NCBI GenBank assembly: GCA_024362935.1
Contig: JANCRA010000016.1
Location: 20,133,165-20,197,164 of the forward strand
Length of the DNA stretch: 64,000 nucleotides
Source: Setophaga petechia
Lineage: Eukaryota > Chordata > Aves > Passeriformes > Parulidae
Direction: 5' to 3'
This document shows, piece by piece, positions 47,301 through 60,420 of the stretch. Every line of letters begins with the position of its first letter. Position 1 is the first letter of the stretch. A program made the position numbers and the translations under genes. The notes under the pieces were generated by a model. That model was not told the DNA's origin. It made no database searches and was given only the letters and a program-made list of their open reading frames with translations.

Positions 47301-48899
47301 TTATTGTATTTTCTGAAAGAAGAAAGCATCAGGCACATCCTCTGCAACTTCCAAGTTCTCTAAAACCTTCTCCTTTATTTCCATCTGAGAATACAATCGA
47401 TCATGTGCTATTATATATCTGTTATGGAATCTACTCCTAATGCTCCAGGGCTGACTGTGACACACAGCATCCAATGCTTGGAAAAAATGTCTAGTTCCTT
47501 GAGAGCTTTCTAGTAAATTAACCCAGTTTAAGCAGACAGAACAAGGTTCCAGTAGTGAGAAATTAAACAATACCAAAGAGAATATATTTCTAGGTCATGC
47601 TTTGGCAAAAGTGCAAAAGATGGCACGGGACAACAGGGAAAGATACTTGACAAATATTCATCCTTCTAAATACATTGAATTTTAGAGGGTATTGCCCTTT
47701 CAACATTGTCTCCTTTATTAGCTTCTCTGCAGGTTGATATTCATTGCAGAGTATAAATTAAACAAAAAAAAAAATCAATCTAGTTCATGGTGAGCTTCCA
47801 TTGGCCTTAGATATCCAGTGTTACACAATGTAAAGAAGCAGTGTCTGTTACCACTCCCTGAGGGTCAGGTCTGTTTCTCCCCTGTAATCATGAACACGTT
47901 TTGTGAACATTTCTGCTTGTTTTGTGTAGCCTGTGAAAATAACCTAGGAAAGCACAATGTCATCAACATAATTCTAGTACATATTTTCAGACTTCACAAG
48001 AGAGATAGTGGCATGAGTCTGCTACCACAACAGCGCTGTAATGAAGTACTCATTAAATTTATGCAGATGGTAGTTTCTTTCCAAGGAAGATGTATTGATG
48101 TTTACCATTATGAATATGAAATTGTTAATTGTGGATTTTGAAACTTCAGGAGGCATTTTGAACATGCAATTTATCTTATGACAAAATTTATCCTAATAGA
48201 GTTGTGTTGAGCTCTCAGAATGACAAAACCAGCAGGGCAGTCAGGCAAACTGTCCCTGGGGGAAAAGAGCTGTTTTGACATCTGTCTGAATACAGTACTC
48301 CTCCTGGTTTTTCCTGGACTAATATTGCAGATGCTGTGTTTGGAGCCACTAAGGGCATGGTGCTGTAGGCTGGTGTCTGCTTCTGAAGGGGGGGCTCCAG
48401 GTCTGTGTAGAATACCAGCTGTGTGTGTTAAAAATCAGTTGTAATTCAGAAATGTAGAGATTCCCAATGTCTGGAATAGATCCCTTCCAATGAGACCTCC
48501 TTGGTGAACGTGCTGCAGCTCTCCCAGGTGAAGGGGGGATGTGCTGGTGCAGGAGTGTGGAGTTTGCAGCTGTGTCCCAGGCCGAAGGAAGGGCAGCAGG
48601 GAGGCACCGTTCTGTCCCTGCTCTGAAACCCGTGGGGTTTGGCAAAGGATGAATTGCTGTCAGGTGTGCCTGATTTCAGTTCAGTCTCCTCATCTGCCTT
48701 CCCCACGTGGCTTGTTTTTGCCATGTTACAGTACAAACCCTATTTTTAAAGAACAAACAAAAGAAAATTATTAAAAACACACAAAACCAAAACAAACTTT
48801 TGAGGTCTTGGGATTTAGAATTAACAGTAAAGATGTTACATTTTATAGACAATTAAAAATTTTAATTACAACTTTTTGTGATCGGGAATGTTACCTACA
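44351..48899. other. Unique non-coding sequence
   Basis: No recognisable gene. The stretch at 46250-46420 holds GGCGCAGCTGATTT and ATTATGTTATCATTTAGATTAATC-like AT-rich cores and may be regulatory. The remainder is featureless at this level. Confidence 0.5.
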
Positions 48900-48934
48900 T
48901 TTTTTTTTCTTTTTTTTTTTTTTTTTTTTTTTTT
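48900..48934. repeat. Poly-T tract (T9-C-T25)
   Basis: A 35-bp T run with one C. It sits about 75 bp before a CpG-dense patch. It could be the poly-A tail of a minus-strand retrocopy, but no AATAAA precedes it on that strand and no parent gene is recognised. Confidence 0.9.
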
Positions 48935-49009
48935 ACCTTTCCCTCTTGGAAATGAAAAATGCGACTTTAGGTCCCCCTGTGAGAGGGCACAGGGATCACC
49001 AGGTGGCGT

Positions 49010-49210
49010 TGGATCACACGCACTTCAGTCTGCTCTGTGCCGGGAGCTGCTGGCCGGTGAGGATGCTCCGCGCCGCGACACCGAGGGTTTGCTCTCAGCC
49101 TTTCCCTTTGACTCCAGCGAATGCGCGAGCCTCGGCTGCTCCGTGTGCTGCCGAGCGTGCGCTGCTAATGGAAAGGCTCGCAGAAAAAATGCTGCTCACA
49201 CGCTATAGAG
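49010..49210. promoter_or_regulatory. Isolated CpG-dense, GC-rich patch
   Basis: I count about 21 CpG dinucleotides between 48961 and 49240, with the densest part CTCCGCGCCGCGACACCGAGG near 49067. The surrounding tens of kilobases have very few. This is short for a formal CpG island. Possible identities are an unmethylated promoter or first exon of an unrecognised transcript, a retrocopy of a GC-rich 5' UTR, or a CpG-rich enhancer. No conserved protein is visible in any frame, and there is no clear TATA or splice donor. Confidence 0.4.
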
Positions 49211-50006
49211 AAAACTGGATAAAGAAAGAGCGGAGTTGAAGCACCTCTACTGTTTTATCAAAAAGCTTTATATGAAACACTTCTTTTCCCCCTAGAATGG
49301 CAATCTTGAAAAATTCTTTTAATCAAGAGCTGGCTGACCTAGTGAGTATAAGGAAGCATACTGAAATGCTTGAGCATTTCTATCTAATTTTTTTTTTAAG
49401 TCACTAGGAGATCCACTTAGGTTCTACACTTATGGAGGTAGGACAAGACATTTACTAGAGTTTTCTGCTTTACTTAACTGCTTTTTTACATTATTAAACA
49501 AGGCAGTGAGACAGGAATTAAGCCAGAATAAATAACACACATGTTTAATAGTGTAGTTAACCATGGGGTTAAAATCTGTAGCTCAGTTTTTCCAAGAGGT
49601 GTATAAAAATTCAGCATTGGACATGGTCAAATACAATATATATATAGCTTATCCATGACTCATGAGCTCTCCTACCTTCTTCACACAATTGACTGAGAAA
49701 GGTGGAGAAATTGTCTTTTCTCACTGAAATTGTTTAGAGAGTTCGATTTCATTGTCACATCGTGCTCCCTTTTCCAGCTGCTGGCTGTTAGCAGATGAAA
49801 ATCCATGGTGCTCATGTGTTGCAAGTAGGTGCAAAAGCAAAGGTGGCATTGAGGATCTCTCTCTTCCTCGGAAAGCCAGTCAGAGAAGAGGTTCACACTG
49901 ACTCTGAGAGCACTTAGAATTAACATCTTTTTCACATGGATAGCATTTTGTGGCAGATCATTCTCTTAATAAGAATCAATTACCTGTTCTTTTTTTCTTC
50001 TTTCTC

Positions 50007-50029
50007 TTTTTTTTTTTTTTTTTTTTTTT
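50007..50029. repeat. Poly-T tract (about 23 nt)
   Basis: Homopolymer T following a pyrimidine-rich lead-in. No retroposon body is recognised. Confidence 0.9.
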
Positions 50030-50857
50030 GAGAATATAGTTGTATGGAACAAGTCTCATGGGAAGTGTAAGATTATGTTTTTAAACCATTCATTTCTTCT
50101 GATTATCATACTGCTTTCCTCATGCTAATTGCTAAACCCGGTGGGATCTCACTAACATGAGATACAGCCAGGAACAGACAACAAAATCGAAGATAGCAGA
50201 GGTGGTGATTTTAAACCCCACTGCCAGGCTTATGGCACAGTACTGAGAAATGGAAAAGGCCAGCCCATCTCTCTTCCTGCTCACTATTGTCCCCACAGCA
50301 CATTGGGAATGTGTTTTGTCTCCTGTGTTTTATGGCTTTCAGATGATGTAGGGAGTTTCCACACTTCCCTGAAGAGATTGTTCCATAAACTCGTGCAATT
50401 TATTGTGAGATGCTTTGCTGGTGTTCTACTGTAATTTCCTCATTACTGAGATATAATTATCAGTAATGTAATTATATATACTGTAAGGGATTTCTTTTCT
50501 CTCTGTGGTATTTACACCATCTTTTAGAATCATAACCATTTTTCTTTGCAAGCCTTTTAGCTAATACATGCATTTATGGCTTATTCTTTAAATGGTTCAG
50601 CATTCTTTATTCAACCTATTTTCCTTTTATAAAAAATTTAATACATCATGGTAAAAGGTGACTTGTTTTGAGTGAAAAACTTTCAGCTGACCAAAACCTT
50701 GCCATCAAAAAGGATGTTTTTTAAAAGGAGGGAGGATAACAGAAGTTCTCTGAAAATGCTTTCTTCCCTCCAAACCATCAAGTTTTTGTTGTTGAAATAT
50801 CAGTAATCTCCCGATTACTCAAAGGTCAGGAGTAAATGTAATTGTATACTTACTTTA

Positions 50858-50886
50858 TGTATATATATATGTGTGTGTGTATGTGT
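50858..50886. repeat. (TA)n(TG)n microsatellite
   Basis: A short TA run passing into a TG run; simple sequence. Confidence 0.85.
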
Positions 50887-52230
50887 TTATAATATACAGC
50901 CATATACTATAAATTGCTTTCTTGGCAGTGTTTACACATAGGTGCTGATTGCCAGGTGTTACACATACTATTAAGCATATATCAGATAGATAAATTATGC
51001 AGATAAAAATACATTTCAGAGTGGCTGCCATCCACTTGGTAGTCATGCTTTGCTTTTCCATGTGCCGCTCTGAATCTCCTTGTAGGATATGGTTGGTGTT
51101 ATTTCCCTGACTTGGATGCTGTGAATCTCTCTTTTGTCCCTGCTCTCCCACCCCTGCCTAGAACAGTATAATGTGTGCTTGTTTATAGTACTGGCTTTTA
51201 AAGCTCTTTTTACTTTGCTAATGAGAAACTTGCTCTTCTCTTTGGTGGCGGTCATCATGGGATTACCCAGCGAAAAAACAATTGACGGAACAAAAGTTTC
51301 CCTATGACTTGGGGTGTTCCAAGTGGAGGATATTAGTGTAAAGAACTGCAGGCTTGATGTAATGAAAGAGAGTATTCCTGCAGGATTTGTTTGCCAGAGA
51401 AGGGAACTCAGTGTCTGTTGCCAAGAAACTGTCACACTTGCCTTAATTATGATTAACAACATACACGTGTATCTGAGAAGATTTTTTTCCTCATTGACTT
51501 TTGTAGGATGTCCATGTCATTGCTAAATATTATTTCACTGACATCTGCTATTGTAGTTTTTTATGATAAGAGCTGGTCTCTGGTGTATCATCTATCTATA
51601 CAGAAAAATTATTTCCAGTGCCTGCATCTATTGCCAGTTTCAAATGTCTTTCTCAGCAGATTTCTGTTCTAGGTAGCACTGCATTTATTTGTGTAGCTCT
51701 TGGCAGTTGTAAAGTCTAATCCTGGTCAAGAGGGGAAAATTGCTTTGAACCATGAGAAATAATGCTGGGGCTGTTGGTGAGCAAGGTATTTATCAACATA
51801 TTGAGCAACTGGCTCTAAACCAACCAGAGCAGTTCATAATGTGTATTGATTAACTGCTCAGACTCACAATGAATGCACTAAGTTTGCATTGTAGAGTTTC
51901 TTAATCTGCCTTTTCTCTGTCTCAATTGTTCTAAGAGAGATGGCAATAATGCATGATATGTTTTTAAGGGAAAAGTACAGTCTAGTCCATACATCATTTG
52001 CTTACAAGGATGCTTTCAAACACTCACATTCCAGGATCATTATTGTTAGTGCAGCCAAATTAACTGTGCTATAGGTTCTTATTTTGCAGTTACTTTACAT
52101 TCAAAAATGATTGTATTTTCTTGGAGAAGTCAAGGCAAGTCAAGCAGAAATCAATAGAAACCAATGATGGTATATTCTAAAATAAACAATGTATTGAGAA
52201 ATAAGCCAAGAAAATGTATACCCACACTAT

Positions 52231-52370
52231 TTCATAGAATCACAGAATAGTTAGGGCTGGAAAGGACCTCTGAGATCATCCAGTCTGACCCCCCCTGCCC
52301 ATCAGGGTCACCTGGAGCAGGTGACACAGGAATGCATTCAGGTGATGGTTTGCAATCTCCCCAGGGGATG
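52231..52370 (-). mobile_element. CR1 LINE, 5'-truncated 3' end
   Basis: The plus strand reads TTCATAGAATCACAGAAT, then GGGCTGGAAAGGACCTCTGA and GATCATCCAGTCTGACCCCC. This is the reverse complement of the well-known avian CR1 3' end, including its terminal ATTCTATGA-type short repeat. The element is therefore on the minus strand with its 3' end at 52231. Only about 140 bp of 3' sequence is present, as usual for CR1, and no reverse transcriptase remains. It ends at a TA microsatellite. It supports a sauropsid, most likely avian, genome. Confidence 0.9.
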
Positions 52371-52400
52371 TATATATAAATATATATATATATATATATA
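52371..52400. repeat. (TA)n microsatellite beside CR1
   Basis: TA run with one AAA interruption, abutting the truncated 5' end of the CR1 fragment. Confidence 0.9.
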
Positions 52401-52429
52401 CACATTTGTACACACACATTAAGGCTGTC

Positions 52430-52690
52430 CAGACGTTACTAAACTAATTTAATTTTCACTTTCTTATTCTTTTAATCTCATTGTGCTCTGCAGGTAGTGT
52501 TATTGATTATACTCCTCCAAAGTCAGCAACAGAGAACTATGTCTATTTCTTGTTAATTAGACAATTAAGCTCTAATTAGCAACACTTAAGACAGTCAGGG
52601 AGTGTACAAAGAGTTCACTCACTGGGAATTGTATCGGCAGTTGATCTAATCAATGCTTTGTACTCCAGAAGCACTTAGTTATTCACAGCT
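52430..52690. other. Candidate conserved non-coding block
   Basis: Has TAATTA at 52554-52559 and 52573-52578 (19 bp apart, both followed by G), with ACAATTAAG between them, and a TTGATCTAATCAAT site near 52643. Complex, non-repetitive and TAAT-rich. Inferred to be regulatory. Confidence 0.3.
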
Positions 52691-53359
52691 GAGTGGCTCC
52701 AAAGGACAGCTGGTGTAGGTACTCCCGGATACCCAGTAAGGTGCAGAAGAGCACGGCTACAATTTGGACATCTGACTTGTTTCCAGTGGGAAATGTGTGT
52801 GTTTAAGTTATAGTGTAAATCTACATTTTCAATGAATGGTTTTGTAAATGAATCTCAGTGCATGAGGAAAATGGAAGATGTTTCACTGAGAATGCCAAGC
52901 CAGGTCCCAGAAAACCTCTTAACAAATGCTTCTGTTTTCTTGGGAGTGAGTGTGGAGGGGGAGTTTCATTTAGACTTGAGGATATAAAATCAAATGCAAG
53001 TTAACTTGGAAAAATAAGGGAAATTTAGAAAATCTGTTCCCTTTGGAATTACTGGGATACTGTTTTTCCTTCAGTAGTATTTACCATCTTTTTTTGTTTT
53101 GCTCCAAGTGATTTGGAAGCCAGTCTTGCCCACTGTTTATCTGTCACTTCAGCACCCTGGGAGCTAGTGCAGTGTCTGTGAGGAATATTCTGCAGCGTTT
53201 ATGCATTGCTCTCACATATCCATTCTGGAGCAGTAGCAGTGGCATCTCTGCAGTGAGGGGCAGGTCTGAGCTGACCTCTGAGCTGATTTGACCTAGTCAT
53301 CAACTTCCCTGTTCATGTGTTATAGGGTTTTCACATCCAAGAGATAATTCTAAGACATT
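52691..53359. other. Unique non-coding sequence
   Basis: No recognisable gene or repeat. Confidence 0.55.
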
Positions 53360-53600
53360 TTGCCCACTACAACTAGAACTGACTACAGCTGCTCAGGGTC
53401 CAGGCTTGGATTCCTGTCCCTCAAGGCACCTGCAGCTGTGACTGAGCAGGGCAGGCTCAGCTGGCTGAGCTTCACTCCCCACAAACCAGAGGTTACACCT
53501 GGTCTGCAGCTCCAGCAGGGCCCTGTGGCTGGGACCCTCTGCACCAGACAGTGGGACAGGTCTGCTCAGCCTCTCTTCCCCTCAGACCTGGCATAGAAAG
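53360..53600. other. GC-rich, CpG-poor island
   Basis: About 240 bp rich in CAGCTG, CAGG and CTGCAG words with almost no CpG. This pattern fits an old methylated repeat or a decayed CpG island. Not recognised as a gene or known transposon. Confidence 0.4.
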
Positions 53601-56600
53601 GGAACCTTTAGTCGCTGGGGCTCGTATTTGAACCAACACACTTGGCAAGCATATTTCAATTCCATTCTTGTAATCAGGATTGTGTGCTACTTCTGTATAC
53701 AGAAGGAGAGGGTCCTTGGCAATGAGATGAACATTGAATGTTAATTTTTCTCTGCAGTGTTGCTTTTCAAGGCCCTGTCACAGGTACCAGTTGAAAATTA
53801 ACTTCCCAAACTCACAACATTTCTGAGGGTATTTAGCTTCTGAGCTGGGAGTTGACAGTGTCTGATCTTGAAAAACTTTTCTTCTCGTGGTTCCTGCTGA
53901 GCCTCATAGCACTTTTCTAGAAACTCCAGAGAGCTGTGTTTGAGGGGAATTAGTGGGTTAGAGGGAAGGTGTTTGTTGGGTCATAATCATCACCCTACCC
54001 TTGAGCAGGCTGCCTAACTCAGCTTAGAGACTTGAGAATCTGTGCCAGGAAACTGAAGCAAGCTCTGTTCTACCTGAATGGGCTCATGCTGAGTTTTATC
54101 CTGCCTTTTGCCATAGTTTATATCTGCAGCTTTTACCAGGAGCACGTCAAGAAGCTGTGGGCAAGCACCTGGCCAGAAATCAGCCTCCCCAGATGGATTT
54201 GTAGAGGATTGTTTGTGAAACCTGTCCAGACACCTTCATGGGCTTTGCAAGCTGAATGGAAACGCTGAGCAAGGGCTAAAAATTCTGAATCTAGTAATGT
54301 GCATTTTAAAAAATAAAACTAAATTAATATAAGTTTAGTGTTAAAAGCAGCCCAGTGGAGCTAGATTATGTCAATAGCTGGACTATGTCATTTAAGAGCT
54401 ACCTTCAAATTTTGTCAAATAATGTTAGTTTGGGTCATGGCTGTAGAGAGCAGATTATTTCATTGCACAGCACTATAAAAATGCTATGAAATCAAACAGA
54501 GGTGGTCTTGTTGGCCCATATGTGCTTTCATACTAGCAGTAAAACAGACAGGAAATTGGTTGGTATGATTCAGATGAGACCAGATCAGAGACAGAAGTCC
54601 CACTGATTTCAGCAGGAAAACAGATTTTACATGAGGAGGGGACAGGAAGAAAACTCTGTAATGTGGAGATCTCACCTCAGCCTGAAACAGCTGCAGGGAT
54701 GTGTTCCAAAGGCAGAGAGACATTATCTTAAGATAAGCAGATTTTACTTATTTTAAGTTTAGAGACAAGAGCAAAAGGCTTTTTAGCTTGTGAAAGTGAT
54801 TTTTTTAGTCACAGTTAAGTTTTTTAGTGGAAGACTAACTAGAACCCAGAATTTGAAATGTGTTGATGTTAGAAAGATCTTTGCAAATTCATATGCTTAG
54901 GTGACTATGCCAAGAGAGCTGCCTTGGAGGGATTTTGTGCACTTATAGAAAGGTCCTAACAATTTTAAATCTCCAAAGACTTTCAGTTAACTTGCAATAT
55001 TAAGAGTATTAATTTTATGTTCCTGCTTTTTCAGACTGATTAAGTGTTTATCTGTGCCTCCAATATAGTAATCTTCACACATGGTACTTGTTTGTACTGC
55101 TGCTCTGTCATCAAAATAGAGTTGGAAAGGCTTGTGGGTGGTTTGGAGGGGTTTTTTTGCAAAGAAGGAAAATAATTTTATCTTTTTTTTGTGTACAGTC
55201 TTAGTATACTTAAGATTTTTTTTAAATTAATAAGGAAGACTATCAGTGGAAATCTCATATTGCAAAAAAGATTAATTAAAACCTTTACTCATCACTAAGA
55301 AGCATGGCTTTTCAAGAAGTAATTTTACTAGTTATAAAAAGGCCATTGCAATTGTGTTTCCTGAGTGCAATAATTCCATATCCAACCTGCCATTGCTTTA
55401 GAGATGTGAGAACCTGAGATAACATCCTGTTTGCAGTGGCTGACACAGCTTTGTTCTGCTGGAGTGCCACAAGTGAGCTCTCCTTCAGCCTGGCTGGACT
55501 GGTGTAAAGACCAAACCAGAACAACTGATTTTAGTCACTGTGGGGGATAGAATGTAAGAAAATAAAGACAGTGCAGAAGGTGATCTCACCCCTGAGGAGC
55601 TGCAGCTGCACTAATTTAGGAACAGGCCTGCCCTTCACAGGCACAGCTGTGTCCAATAAGGATGAGTGCCATACAGGAGTGGGTTAGCTGGGTGAGAAGG
55701 GAGCTGGAGTTGTGAGGAAGGGGTCAGTGCTGCAAAGAGCTGCCCATGAGAAATCACTGAGAAGGTTTGGAGCTTTTGCAATAAGATGACAACAAGTCAC
55801 AAGCAAAAATAAGTGTGTCCCAGCTCCAGCTAAACTTACACAGTACCCCAAGCCTAGAGCCTTTGAAGAGTGTGTTGTCTTGCAGGCTCCCATCTGATTT
55901 AACTTCTCCATTCAAAGCTCTTTTTATTTTTTTCTCTGTGATTACTCTGGTTTTGTTTCTGCTGGTACATTCCCAAAGTGCTAAAAACTTCAGAGTTACT
56001 GAAAATTTTTTATTTCAAGTTGGGAACAAATTCTGAGCAAATGACAGTACTTAGTTATCATGTGGAGACTGTGACCTGCACCCATTTAAGTCTCCTGTAC
56101 TGGGAAGTGTTGTGTGTCTGTGTTGGTATAAAGATGTGTGTGCACATGCAGATATCTGCAAAATCGATTGTTTGTAGTGGCAAGGGCCACTCCAGTTCCT
56201 TGTGCAGAGGGCAACATCAGCTATTGTAGGGAAAGAGTTTGTGTATGCATCTGGCTGGACTCAAATGTGCCACCACAATTTCTTCCAGTGATTTCTTCCA
56301 TTGTTGCTCTCCTGAAAATGTGCCTGACAGGTCCTGTAGGATTAGTTTTGGCTGAACTTCAATTTGCACCACTCAAAGTGTCTAAAATTGAGGCCAGTTT
56401 TGAAAAATTCTAGCAGTTTGAGAGGCACTGGCTGCACTTAGGCTTGGAGAATTGGTATTGTACCTTTGGATGTGGCAGTGAGTGCCAGCAGATATAAGTG
56501 ATTCACTGGCTTCAGTGTGTTTATATGTTTAGACTATCTGGGGTTTATTTTTTTTCAAGTACCCATTCAAAGCAGTGTAAATTAATTTTTTTCCTAGAGT

Positions 56601-59600
56601 TTACTTTACCCATGTTACTTTTGTAGTTGTTCTGAAGCTTTCAGTTCTGAGCTTGCAAGAGTTCAAGAAGTTACACAGTGTAGGCAAGATATCCTATAGC
56701 TCTGCAAAAATCTGTGTATTTTTCACTATGTGAGTGCATACACTGTTGGTTTTTTTTTTGTAATAATAACTGAAGTAGGTGACTGAGCTCCAAGAAATTC
56801 AATTGCCAATATTTTCAGCCATGCTCCTTAAGTAGCAGCTCAAGTAACCTGACATGGTGATTTTTCAGTAAGAAAGTAACTCATAGCCACCGTTTTTATT
56901 CAAGTTGACTTTTTTGAAAGAAGGCTGCTTGTGGCCATATCACTGGCATTAGTCCCCCTGTCCCTGACCCAAAGCCTTTTCTAAAGCTAATCTTCAGAGA
57001 AACCCATGCTACATTTAACTTTGGGATCTCTCCTGTGGGTCTCAAATTTAACCAGACACGGCCGATCTGAATATTTCCTGCATGTTAAACAGACCATTGT
57101 AAGCCTTTTCCTCCAGGCTAGATTGTTATAAATGCTGTTTATGATCCTGCTATGACAACTGTGAAGGACATGGCAAAGAATTTATCACAGGATTATTCAT
57201 CCACCATCAGAATACCTAATAAGATTCTAAATGACCCAAGATGATAATAAGATCTAGCTTGTAGCAATAAGGTATTAATAAACTGTTTTTTTTCAATAAG
57301 GAATGGTCCTGGCATCATTACCCTGACATATTTGTTTTCCTTCTATTTTGCTGGTAACGTAGCTCTGGTGCTTTATACAGCAAATTTATAAAACCCCATG
57401 ATGTATGAAAAATACACCACATATGAAGTGGAACCCATAGGTTAAAGTCAAGAGCATTCTGTTTGCCTATGCACAAAAGGACTAGATTTTCTAAGTCATA
57501 GATCCTAATTTTTCCATGTTCTTTCACTTTGTATTTAAAAATTGTGTATAGAAGAATACATGCCTTACATATAAGGCCATAATTCAGATGAAGAGATTTT
57601 GTCAAAATCATAAAGCCGGAAAGTGCAGGTCGGGTGATTAATGACTGGCACTGGAACCCTGAAGTCATCCTGAGCTGGAATCACACCTGCAATCCTTATT
57701 TGCAATGTCTCAGACTTTAAAACCATTAGCTTCCTTGGGGGGGAATCTTATATAACGGCATAAAAAGCTGGCAATTTCTGTGGCTTTGAAAATGACAGAT
57801 GAAAAGTACATGGATGTGCAACTGGTCTGATTAGACAAACAGTCTGGGATCTTCAGGGAGGCCTTGGATCAGCACAACCTGTTCCTGTGCACAGCTGACT
57901 CTCTGCTCCCCTCTCAGTGCTGGGCTAGGGAACTTCCAGATTCAGTGGCCACCACTGGCCCACAGGACAGACTCTAAATGGGAAGAGAAGACTCTCCCAA
58001 CGTGACATTTCTGAGGAGGGGAGAGATGCCAAGTACAGGAAAGAGCAGATGTGTAAAACTGCTACTTATCCACTAACCCTACTGAACTGGTGATAAAAAG
58101 CTACATTACTTGTTGAAAATACAGAGCTCTTATAGCTTGTATAAATACAAGTTTGCCCTGGCTGATCTCAGACTCTTACAGGTTGGTTCCCCTCCTGCAT
58201 TTATAGTAAGGGAAAGCATGAAACAGGTGGATGGTTTTGCTCAGAACTCTGACCTGAGGCAGTGACAGAATAGTAAGTCCTGGTCTCAGTCATTTACTCT
58301 GCCCATCAATCTACATCATGACCAAGGTCATTTTCTTAAAAAGCCAAAGATGGGTGTATAGGTCATTATCACTTAAACTTTTATCAAAGGTTGATTCAAG
58401 CTGGAGAAAAGTGAGATTTGGTGCAGAACACTATAAGCCCTAAGTCATAAAAGGGATTTGGATTATTTGAGCTCTGGGCTTTCAGTCATGTTACTGGGTG
58501 CAGAACTGAGTGGTTGTATGTACAGTCAAGTGACTTGATGACCTTGCAGGGCTGGTTCATGACAAAGTAAGCTAGCATGGGACATAAAATCCTTGTGTCC
58601 CTTTTCCTTTCTGAACTTCCTTTGGGAACACTGTCAGATTGGTCTGCCTTGCTTCTTCATCTGAAAAAGAAAATAAAAATATTTCCCACTTTAAGGGAAG
58701 GTTGTGAAGGTACCTTCACACCAACTACGAAAAATTACAGTAATGGAGGTGCTCAGACATCAGTGGAATGGAAGCCTTGTGAAAGTCTAACAAGGTCTCA
58801 TTTCTGAAGCAGTAGCTGGTGCTGTACATATTTGATTTTTCTTTCTGATGCAGCAGAAATAACCATTTGCACACTTACTTCCCAAATGTAAAATAAAGAT
58901 TGTGTGTTTCTATGGGTGCTGTGGGTACACAGGGAATATGTGCTGAAGTATGCAAGTGTGAAATGAAAGGATAGATCTGAGCAGACGATTCTAATTGTAA
59001 AAGGAGAGGGATCAAGGCTTTGATCCCATTTAATTATCTTTTCCTCACTGACCTCTGATAATTTTTAACCCACTGTTCACTGAAAGTTTCTGTTTTCTAA
59101 CAATCCTCTTTATATGGAATAAGCAGGTCATTAAATTAGTTGGGAAATAAGTAGCACAATATGTTATGTGTTTTTACATTTTATCTTCATCCTGTCTGAT
59201 GGAATTCAACTTAAGCCCATCTGGGATCTGTTAATGGTGCTAAAATAAACATGCTAGAAATATGTAGTCACTCATTGCTGGTGATAATTCCTTTACTTGA
59301 CCAGACTTACCAATATATTTAAAAACACACATCTTCAGAATTTTCCTCAATTTTTTACTCAAACTTTGTTAACACTATAATATGTGGAGATAGATAGATA
59401 GAATTTATGGAGAAGGGGCTTGTGTCAGCTCTGATGAGCTCTGGAAATAAGAAATTTAGAATTCCCTTTGCTTTGACAACTCTTCTATGTCACCCTTTCC
59501 AGCCTGATCAGCCCCTTTATAATCACTGCTGTTCTCTGTATAAAATGTGGGAACACAATGGGGAGAGAAGATAGAGTGAAGAACAGGGGAAGTTGTATAA

Positions 59601-60000
59601 AGGAGGGCTGAGGGGAGAGGGTTAAAACAAAATATTATTGTCTGTTAAGCTGAGAAGAGTACTTGTTGCTTTGGGGATTGGAACTACAGTGAATTGCTCA
59701 AGAAAGGTGTTCATTTCTAGGGATTTTTTTTCTTCTGCTGTGGATGATTTTCTGGAAAAATGGAATACTTAGAACAGTACAAGCTGGTAAAACCCCTTGC
59801 TGGGTCCAGCACCTGCTTATTGGGCTGTCCTTCAGGTATGTTTGGAAAAGGGGGTATTTTGTGAAAGCAGATTGTAAGAATGCAGCATGACCCTCAGTTG
59901 TCTAGGAAGCACAATGAGTTTTCCCTTCTGGATAAGAAATCCTGTGAAAGAGGATAAATCCTGTAGAGAGAGAGAAAAGCCAACACTATGTAAGCAAGTG
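53601..60000. other. Unique non-coding sequence
   Basis: No recognisable gene. A 78-codon frame ending at 54268 encodes one hydrophobic stretch, but it opens with TTG rather than ATG and is not credible as a eukaryotic gene. A GATA triplet repeat near 59390-59401 is trivial. Confidence 0.5.
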
Positions 60001-60009
60001 ACGAGTTGT

Positions 60010-60420
60010 GAAGTGGTTTGGGACCAGCACCTTGCAGGAAGCAGCAGCGTTCCCTCAGTGCTGCTGGGAGCAGCCCAGGGAGCAGGAATGCCAGCTTCCC
60101 TCAGCCCCTCCTTTAGGAGGTGTGTATGGCCTTACTGCTCCTCCACCCACAGTGCCCATCTCTCAGGGAGCCCTGCTGCTCCACCAAGCACTGCAGAGCA
60201 GAAATGTCTTTGCCAGTGCTGCAGCCACGGGCTCAGGAGTTCTTGCTCAGCCCAGCTCAGAGCCAGGCAGCGGCAGGAGGCTGTGCCAGGGAGGGGCTGA
60301 GAGGAAGAAAACCCGACCTGAAGGGTCTGAAATGGACGTAAAGAGCTGTAAATGTGGGAGGGGCGAGTCAAAACCAGGTTCAGCTGCCCCTCCTTGTGCA
60401 GCAATGTCATTGATAACCTG
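60010..60420. other. GC-rich, CpG-poor island with overlapping open frames
   Basis: About 400 bp rich in CAGC, CTGCTG and CCTC words, open in several frames on both strands because stop codons are rare in such composition. Frames of up to 137 codons show no recognisable domain. It may be an old repeat or decayed island. Confidence 0.4.

Larger units (their letters stand above)
49211..52230. other. Unique non-coding sequence with simple repeats
   Basis: No recognisable gene. It holds a poly-T run (50007-50029) and a TA/TG repeat (50858-50886). Open frames up to 139 codons on the minus strand (51043-51462) are unrecognised. Confidence 0.5.

Noticed and set aside
48900..49240. A processed pseudogene on the minus strand with poly-A tail
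   Set aside because: No AATAAA upstream of the A-run, no recognised parent gene and no clear target duplication. Kept only as an alternative for the CpG patch.
54032..54268. A 78-codon frame with a hydrophobic stretch, like a small membrane protein
   Set aside because: It opens with TTG, the only ATG lies within the hydrophobic part, and no homology or flanking gene structure is visible.
59389..59401. GATA repeats as a possible GATA-factor site cluster
   Set aside because: Only three tandem units of simple sequence; no surrounding motif support.
60010..60420. Overlapping frames of up to 137 codons on both strands
   Set aside because: GC-rich composition suppresses stop codons in several frames at once. 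No frame shows a domain or a preferred reading.
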